Below, piece after piece: positions 58,884 through 64,000 of a DNA stretch of 64,000 bases (within the stretch, counting starts at the first letter, position 1; each line of letters opens with the position of its first letter). The stretch is taken from assembly GCF_029894335.1 (NCBI RefSeq), contig NZ_JARXZC010000031.1, positions 30,248 through 94,247 on the forward strand, in the 5' to 3' direction. A program made the position numbers and the translations under genes. This stretch comes from Kitasatospora sp. MAP5-34. Its GTDB lineage: Bacteria; Actinomycetota; Actinomycetes; Streptomycetales; Streptomycetaceae. The notes under the pieces are model-generated. The model saw only the letters and a program-made list of their open reading frames with translations, ran no database searches and was not told where the DNA came from.

Positions 58884-60230
58884 ATGCACAGCGAGTGGGA
58901 CAACGCCCACACCGACCACACCAGCAGCGCCACCCGACCCGGCCCGTCCGGCCTCGCCGAGACCGAAGCCGACTGGCGCCACCACCTCACACACGAGACA
59001 CCCAACGGCTGGCTGCTGAGCGGCAACGCCATGACCAATACGCTGGCCGCCGGACGCCCCATCCACCTGATGCACACCACCATGGCCCTGGACGCGATCC
59101 GCACCAGCGGACACCTCTACGCCTCCACCGGCTGCCTGGTCGCGGCCCTCTACTGCGCACCCCTCACCCCCGAACCCGCCGGCCTACGCCCCCACAACCT
59201 GGGCACCTACCTGCTGGAGACCAAGAAGCACACCCGCACCCTCGTCTTCGAGATCACCCCCGACGCCCCCGTGCCGCCCAAGGGCATCGACTACCTCCGG
59301 CTGGGCGCCATCCACCTGCGCACCTACCTCACCCACCGCAGCTTCCTCACCGAGGCCGAAGACGCCCAGCTCCGCCGAGCAGTGCTGGACCGGCTCCGTG
59401 CAGCGGCGCCCTTCCTCGACACCCTCCTCGCCAACGCCACCGGAAAGCCGACACCGGACGCCGAGTTCATCGACCAGCTCGCCACCACCGTGCCGACCTT
59501 CCCGTTCCTCGGCTACCTCTACTTCGAAGTGCTGTCCGAGTACCTGCTGCTCCACTCCACGAGCCATGAGACCAAGGCGTACTCCAAGCTCGGAGAGATG
59601 AACAACCGCCTCTACAAGCGGCTGGCGTTCTCCGCAGTCCAGGGCATGGACAAGCTCTTCGACCTGTCCCGCTTCAACCCGCGACACGAAGTTCTCCTCC
59701 AGCTCACCCGGCAGATCGAGGCCGGCCTGACCTCCGGGGTGGCCCGCTTCACCAGGCGGCGCCTGTCACACCTTTTCGCCACCGTGGCACTCTCGCCCAG
59801 CCAGGACGCGGCGTCCGTCACGTTCCGCGACGCGGACTTCGACGCCCTCGCAGCGACCACGCCACACCTGCTGGGCCAGCTCATCTTCCGCGAGATGCGC
59901 ATCATCGACCGCTACCCGCAGCTCTACCTCGCCTTCGAGCAGGCCAAGGCCCTTGAGGCATGGGCCTACTGGAACACCGAAGGCATCCCGACCCCGTTCA
60001 ACGGCACGATCCCTAAGGGCGAGATCGGAATCAACACGGCCTACCCGCGATCCGCCTACACGGTATGGGCCGCAGAGATCTGCGAACGCGGCCTACTGCA
60101 CCCAGTCGAGCAGCTCGACCTCACCCTCCTTCCCCGCCTCGCCGAGCTGTCCATGACCGCCATGCGCAGGGACCAGACGGGGAAGGCCGCAGGACACCTT
60201 CGGCAGAGGGCACAGAACTCAATCATGTGA
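58884..60230 (+). CDS. Large protein of unknown function, possibly ART-like N-terminus
   Basis: 448 residues, AGGAGG ribosome site. No family recognised. Residues about 55-130 (GRPIHLMHTTMALDAIRTSG then HLYASTGCLVAALYC...LVFEIT) recall the H-T...I...G-x-L pattern of DarT/Tpt1-type ADP-ribosyl-transfer folds, but this is a weak resemblance. The rest is helical, with YLYFEVLSEYLLLHSTSHETKAYSKLGEMN conspicuous. Follows the HD gene closely, so a shared pathway is likely. Confidence 0.6.
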   Translation: MHSEWDNAHTDHTSSATRPGPSGLAETEADWRHHLTHETPNGWLLSGNAMTNTLAAGRPIHLMHTTMALDAIRTSGHLYASTGCLVAALYCAPLTPEPAGLRPHNLGTYLLETKKHTRTLVFEITPDAPVPPKGIDYLRLGAIHLRTYLTHRSFLTEAEDAQLRRAVLDRLRAAAPFLDTLLANATGKPTPDAEFIDQLATTVPTFPFLGYLYFEVLSEYLLLHSTSHETKAYSKLGEMNNRLYKRLAFSAVQGMDKLFDLSRFNPRHEVLLQLTRQIEAGLTSGVARFTRRRLSHLFATVALSPSQDAASVTFRDADFDALAATTPHLLGQLIFREMRIIDRYPQLYLAFEQAKALEAWAYWNTEGIPTPFNGTIPKGEIGINTAYPRSAYTVWAAEICERGLLHPVEQLDLTLLPRLAELSMTAMRRDQTGKAAGHLRQRAQNSIM

Positions 60231-60305
60231 GGGCGATGGACAATATAGTCCCTCCTGGCGTACACGATTAGCGTTACAGGGGCGGGAGGTCCGAATAATT
60301 CCTTC

Positions 60306-60938
60306 CTACTGCTGCCATGGTGGGGTCCAACGAGCCTCAGCGCATACTTCAGGAAGTGACTTGTTTACGTTCGCCAGAAGATCACTCTCGTACAAGTCAT
60401 TGATTCTCATCCCCAGGAAGTCAGTTGGCATTATGCTCGTCTCCGGATATCCCATGTCGCGCCTGGCGGCAACAACAAAATCCGCGTATAGTTTCATCAA
60501 GACCACGGGCGGTGGAGCATGATAGGCCGCCTGCATGAAGTTATGAAATGCCTTTACCGACTCATCCGACCCAAAAATGCTAATCCATGTCGAGAAGTCC
60601 GATATTCGACTTCGCGACTCTTCTTCCGTGGGCCGCACTGAGCTCATCAGCTCACTGAAGAAATTGATCATCGGCTTATAGGTCTCGTATTTCTTCTCCG
60701 AGATCCTACTCTCAAGGTCGCGGACACGCTGCACATCCAATTCAAGCCGCCTGGCCGACTTGGCCGCCCGTGCGGCAATGATCGCCGCCGATACTGCCGC
60801 CAGGGCAGGAACCGCCGCTACCGCAAGAGATAGCCTCCAGTCAGTACCCTTGTCAGCTGCGGCCAGTTGAAAAATTCCCTCATGCGATATCACTGCGGCC
60901 CTTCCCATTCCAATGAGACGCCCAGAACGATTAGACAT
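60306..60938 (-). CDS. Single-helix membrane protein of low-GC origin
   Basis: 210 residues. An N-terminal region with one transmembrane helix (LSLAVAAVPALAAVSAAIIAA) is followed by a basic helical/coiled segment (KSARRLELDVQRVRDLESRI) and a soluble alpha-helical domain. Base composition is markedly lower in GC and third positions are often A/T, unlike neighbours, indicating recent transfer. ATG 60938 or 60908 could be the start. No family recognised. Same strand as the ATPase pair upstream, 190 bp away. Confidence 0.6.
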   Translation of the reverse strand: MSNRSGRLIGMGRAAVISHEGIFQLAAADKGTDWRLSLAVAAVPALAAVSAAIIAARAAKSARRLELDVQRVRDLESRISEKKYETYKPMINFFSELMSSVRPTEEESRSRISDFSTWISIFGSDESVKAFHNFMQAAYHAPPPVVLMKLYADFVVAARRDMGYPETSIMPTDFLGMRINDLYESDLLANVNKSLPEVCAEARWTPPWQQ

Positions 60939-61127
60939 GCACCCATCAGCGAGACAAGCCGTTGAATCGAACGGCCGTAGGGCGCACAGCCAAGGTGTGG
61001 CGCGAGCGCATTCTTACCTGAGCCGGGAGCAGTTGACCACCCAAAATCGCAAACTCGTCCAGCTGCCGGCCGCCCCGTCCTGGCCCCATTCCAGGGCGGG
61101 GCCGAAAGCGCGACCGCCGGACGGAGG

Positions 61128-62384
61128 TCAGGGTGCGCCAGGCACACGGCCTCGACCCCAGGCGTCGCGAATCAGATTCTGGTCGAGCAGAGGGGCCTGG
61201 ATGGCCATCGCCGATCCGGGGGGATCCTTGCACAGCACGACCCCACCCGTGGGCATCACCACACCGCCTTGGCGACCACCCAGAAAGATGAGCTGCCGGT
61301 CGTGGAGCTGCTTGCGGTCGCCTGGGTGCATCGTCCTGATCTCGCAGTCCAGCGCAGCGAAAGCAGCCACCGCAGAGGCGTCGACCCCTTGAGCCTGGTC
61401 CTTGGCGATCAGCATCAGAATCCGGGTGCCGCAGGATACTCGGACTGCCTGGATGAACTGCAGCAGCGTTGGCGGATCGACGGCTAGGTATCGGTCCGCC
61501 CAAATCACCGTTGGTGCTCCGGAGAGTAGCCCGCAGAAGGTAGCGACCGACTCCGCCCAGCGATCGGGCCATGTCGGGGCCCGACCGTCCAGTTCGGCGA
61601 GGGCCGCGCTCGACCGGAGCGCACTCACTACGTCGTACCGCCCATCACTTGCCGGGAAGATCAGGGGAGCCAGGGCTTCGGTAGCGAGGTCGTCCGAGGG
61701 TGGGGCGGCGGGCCCGTCGCGCACCACGTCCTTGATCCATTGGACGGCTTCCCACGGCACGTCCTGGACCCACCGGGGGGCTTGCAGTTCGGCCGTCATG
61801 CGAGCCTGGTGAAGGGCTGGCCGGTCCAAGACCGCGGTTACCTTCGCCAGCAGCGCGGTGTTGCCGCCTACAGTCGCGACGGCTTCCGCCGACCGGGTGC
61901 AGCCGACGGCCTCGAAGTCGGCCTCGACCGTGCCTGGCAAGGGCATCACCCGCGCTCGTGCCACCAGTGGGGAACCGCTGCTGACCAGGTGCATGCTGCG
62001 CGCCCAGCGCCCCGTCAGCAGCGCCCCGATGTCAACCGCGTACTCGCCATCGACGAGCAAATGCAACAACTGTCGCTGTAGCCGCACCCCGTGCGTCCTT
62101 TGTAGGGCGTGCGGGTAGTCGTCAAAGAGCAGGTGTGCCGTGCCATGCCTGCTGAGCGCCTCATAGACCCGCTTCTGGAAGCCCTCCCTGCGCGCGTCCT
62201 GGTCCTGCTCGGTGTACTGGCGTCCTCGGGTGGACACACTTGTATCCCCCAGTTCCCGGGCTACGGCGTCGAGCAGAGTGGACTTGCCTGAACCCGGCGC
62301 CCCGCGAACGATGACGGTCTCCCCGTCGATCAAGTGCTCGCATACGGCCTGGACCCATTGCCGCTGCGACGGCAACAGCTTCAT
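61128..62384 (-). CDS. P-loop ATPase (STAND/AAA-like), second of coupled pair
   Basis: 418 residues. Walker A GAPGSGKSTLLDAVA near the N-terminus, Walker B-like HLLFDDYPHALQ and downstream helical sensor region. The middle (ATVGGNTALLAKVTAVLDRPALHQ) is a lid-like segment. The C-terminal part contains a second alpha/beta domain (PTVIWADRYLAVDPPTLLQF...RILMLIAKDQ) that is not typical of AAA proteins. Its ATG overlaps the stop of the upstream ATPase gene (ATGA 62381-62384). No catalytic effector domain is recognised. Confidence 0.75.
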   Translation of the reverse strand: MKLLPSQRQWVQAVCEHLIDGETVIVRGAPGSGKSTLLDAVARELGDTSVSTRGRQYTEQDQDARREGFQKRVYEALSRHGTAHLLFDDYPHALQRTHGVRLQRQLLHLLVDGEYAVDIGALLTGRWARSMHLVSSGSPLVARARVMPLPGTVEADFEAVGCTRSAEAVATVGGNTALLAKVTAVLDRPALHQARMTAELQAPRWVQDVPWEAVQWIKDVVRDGPAAPPSDDLATEALAPLIFPASDGRYDVVSALRSSAALAELDGRAPTWPDRWAESVATFCGLLSGAPTVIWADRYLAVDPPTLLQFIQAVRVSCGTRILMLIAKDQAQGVDASAVAAFAALDCEIRTMHPGDRKQLHDRQLIFLGGRQGGVVMPTGGVVLCKDPPGSAMAIQAPLLDQNLIRDAWGRGRVPGAP

Positions 62385-63883
62385 CTCAGCACCAGCGCAC
62401 GCATGGCGTGGATCCGCGGGGCCCAGCTCTCGTCGGTAATGCCGTATGACACCAGATGCGCGGCCATGTCAGGCTCGCTCCGAGCCCACTCTCTGGCTTC
62501 CTCGCGCTCCTCCGGATCCTCGGACCACAGCAGCGGAAGCATGGCCGCCTCGTCCCCGAACCACGCGGTGAAGGAGTCCAGCACGTCTCTGACCTCAGAT
62601 CGGGGGGTGTTGGGCCCCCGCATCTCCGACGCGTCTTCGAGCGCGGACAGCGGGACGTGCCAGGGAATCTCGAAGTCGGGACGCTTACTGGCCGCCACGG
62701 AGCACGCCTTCCGGGTGAGCAGCGGATGGCCGCCGAACTCCCGAAAGAGGAAGTCGATCGTGTGATGGTCCGAGTAGCGCAGCCCCATCCGCTTGCCGAG
62801 GCTACGGACCATTTCCTGCATCTCTTCCCGCTTCATCGGAGAGAGGAAGGCTAGTCTGACGAACTTGTACAACAGGTTGTCGCGGCCGTCGAGGAGTGGT
62901 CTCTCGAAAATGGCGGGATCCACCCCGGCGCAGACGATACCGATTCCGTCCTTGCCCTCGGCCTCCCGGCTCTGAACTACACCGCGCAGTTGGGTGAGGG
63001 CCTTCAGGACCGCAGTGGCTTCCTCCGACCCAAGGTTGGAACGGCCGGGCCATGCCTGGTCAATCTCATCGATGAACAGCTCCAGGCGGCCAGGCAGCGC
63101 GTCCAACAGGGCGTTGAGGTCACGGATCCAAAATGTGCCAGTCTGAACAGTAGGGTTCGGGTTGCCTTCCCGGGTGAGCGTCATCAGGCGGGGCACCGCA
63201 CCGCCGTGCTGCCGAACAGCCTTGTGGCACATCTCCAGCAAAGCCAGCTGGAACTCGTGGACGGTCTGCAGACCGCTGATGTCTAGCCGGACCACGGGCT
63301 TGCCGAGACCTGCTCGGCGCTGCGCAACGTAGTTGAGCAACGAGGTTTTGCCCGCCTTACGGAGACCGAAGACCCCGACAGGTTGCCCCCGGTCAAGCGC
63401 GAATTCCAGCTCCGCCACCTCAGCCCGCCGTCCGTAGAACGCGGCGGGTTCGGTGATGGGGAGCGTCAGGTCGTAGTGGTCGTGGGTGACCATGATCTGC
63501 GCGATGCGCTCGCGGAGCCCCATCGGGGATCCGCTGAGCAGGTCGTTCGAGTTGATCACCAAGACGGCGAGCTGGCCACGGCGACGCCGGACGAGGTCGA
63601 CTGCGGCTGGGTCCGGGGTCAGCAGGATGGCGAAGTCGGGATCAAGCCGGGCCTCACCGTCGTTCAATCGCTTCGCAATTGTGTCCAGAGTGCGCGGCTC
63701 CACCCTCTCGTACGAGGCGGACAGGCACAGGACCTCAAGGTGCAGATCGAATGTCTCTCGAACATTGGGGGGCAAGGTGATGTAGATCCACCAGCGCCGA
63801 CTGTCTCGGGGGTCTTCCACGAACCGGTTAGGCTCTGCATTAATTCCGAGCAGGAGCTTATTGAACTCCCTTCCGCCGAGCAC
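62381..63883 (-). CDS. STAND-like ATPase with N-terminal alpha/beta domain, first of coupled pair
   Basis: 500 residues. GTG 63883 is the first start after an upstream stop and has no clear ribosome site. Residues 1-125 form an alpha/beta domain (WWIYITLPPNVRETFDLHLE...FAILLTPDPAAVDLVRRRRG). Then a STAND-type NTPase: FYGRRAEVAELE, Walker A VFGLRKAGKTSLLNYV, Walker B LELFIDEIDQAW, and the helical GGHPLLTRKAC region typical of the SWACOS/archaeal ATPase group. The C-terminus ends in HEAT-like helices. STAND pairs like this are common in bacterial conflict systems. Confidence 0.78.
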   Translation of the reverse strand: MLGGREFNKLLLGINAEPNRFVEDPRDSRRWWIYITLPPNVRETFDLHLEVLCLSASYERVEPRTLDTIAKRLNDGEARLDPDFAILLTPDPAAVDLVRRRRGQLAVLVINSNDLLSGSPMGLRERIAQIMVTHDHYDLTLPITEPAAFYGRRAEVAELEFALDRGQPVGVFGLRKAGKTSLLNYVAQRRAGLGKPVVRLDISGLQTVHEFQLALLEMCHKAVRQHGGAVPRLMTLTREGNPNPTVQTGTFWIRDLNALLDALPGRLELFIDEIDQAWPGRSNLGSEEATAVLKALTQLRGVVQSREAEGKDGIGIVCAGVDPAIFERPLLDGRDNLLYKFVRLAFLSPMKREEMQEMVRSLGKRMGLRYSDHHTIDFLFREFGGHPLLTRKACSVAASKRPDFEIPWHVPLSALEDASEMRGPNTPRSEVRDVLDSFTAWFGDEAAMLPLLWSEDPEEREEAREWARSEPDMAAHLVSYGITDESWAPRIHAMRALVLR

Positions 63884-64000
63884 CCGTTGCTCGAACTTGG
63901 CCCTGCCTCGATTCGTCAGCGGTGATCACTGACGGGTCGTGAGACTGGTTCGCCCGGTTTGTCCTCTCGGGTGAGAGGGTGGGCCTTCGCGTGTCGCTGC
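63884..64000. other. Upstream region of the ATPase pair
   Basis: 117 bp to the window edge. It contains a stop in the ATPase frame (around 63932) and no complete gene. It should hold the promoter of the leftward ATPase operon; no motif stands out. Confidence 0.4.

Overview
This window is chromosomal DNA from a high-GC filamentous actinomycete of the Streptomycetaceae (Streptomyces or Kitasatospora). Evidence for that: third-position GC bias strong enough to open long antisense frames, frequent GTG/TTG starts, ATGA/GTGA stop-start couplings, and a gene order matching what I remember of the Streptomyces core around bldG, acs, nhaA, nth, crp and wblA (bldG with its anti-sigma partner, DUF1998 helicase, tad cluster, ssd, HAD phosphatase, SulP-carbonic anhydrase, acs, nhaA, marP-like protease, nth, crp, MBL/Nudix/RidA, two ArsA-like ATPases, wblA, class A PBP, YqeY, phosphoesterase, tRNA-Pro).

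Layout. 1-2161: lipoprotein fragment, cyclophilin-like protein, anti-sigma factor and BldG. 2383-10523: MrfA-type helicase converging on a leftward, tightly coupled tad/Flp operon (ssd, tadA, an overlooked 32-codon membrane ORF, tadB, tadC, DUF4244 pilin-like, TadE, TadE-like). 10524-18254: two DnaA boxes, HAD phosphatase, a possible 6S-like RNA spacer, a degenerate Fic-like protein, a CooC-like ATPase and a SulP/carbonic anhydrase fusion. 18733-31604: acetyl-CoA synthetase, serine hydrolase, NhaA, holin-like protein, alpha/beta hydrolase, MarP-like protease, Nudix, Nth and an ABC exporter. 31739-36866: two-component system, an NRAMP-related transporter preceded by an M-box magnesium riboswitch and a small proline/arginine-containing leader ORF, then Crp. 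37017-47168: MBL, Nudix, RidA, ArsA pair, WblA, PBP, YqeY, phosphoesterase.

From tRNA-Pro(CGG) at 47268 rightward the DNA is accessory. It holds an integrative element backbone (Int, Xis, XRE regulator, DnaB/RepA-like helicase). The same two-part sequence module lies upstream of both xis-int and the helicase gene, and a repeat-dense origin-like region follows the helicase. No FtsK/Tra transfer gene is visible, so the element is either non-conjugative or continues outside the window. Beyond it lie a TrmO-like protein, a TPR regulator, and a poorly characterised cluster (three tiny proteins, epimerase, GT2 glycosyltransferase, HD protein, large unknown protein). The window ends with a lower-GC membrane-protein gene and a translationally coupled pair of P-loop ATPases that could be a conflict/defence module.

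The best candidates for something undescribed are the M-box plus leader ORF architecture, the coupled ATPase pair with its membrane protein, the epimerase/GT/HD/unknown cluster, and the element's repeated promoter module with iteron-like region. All function calls come from reading the translated sequence; no database search was run.
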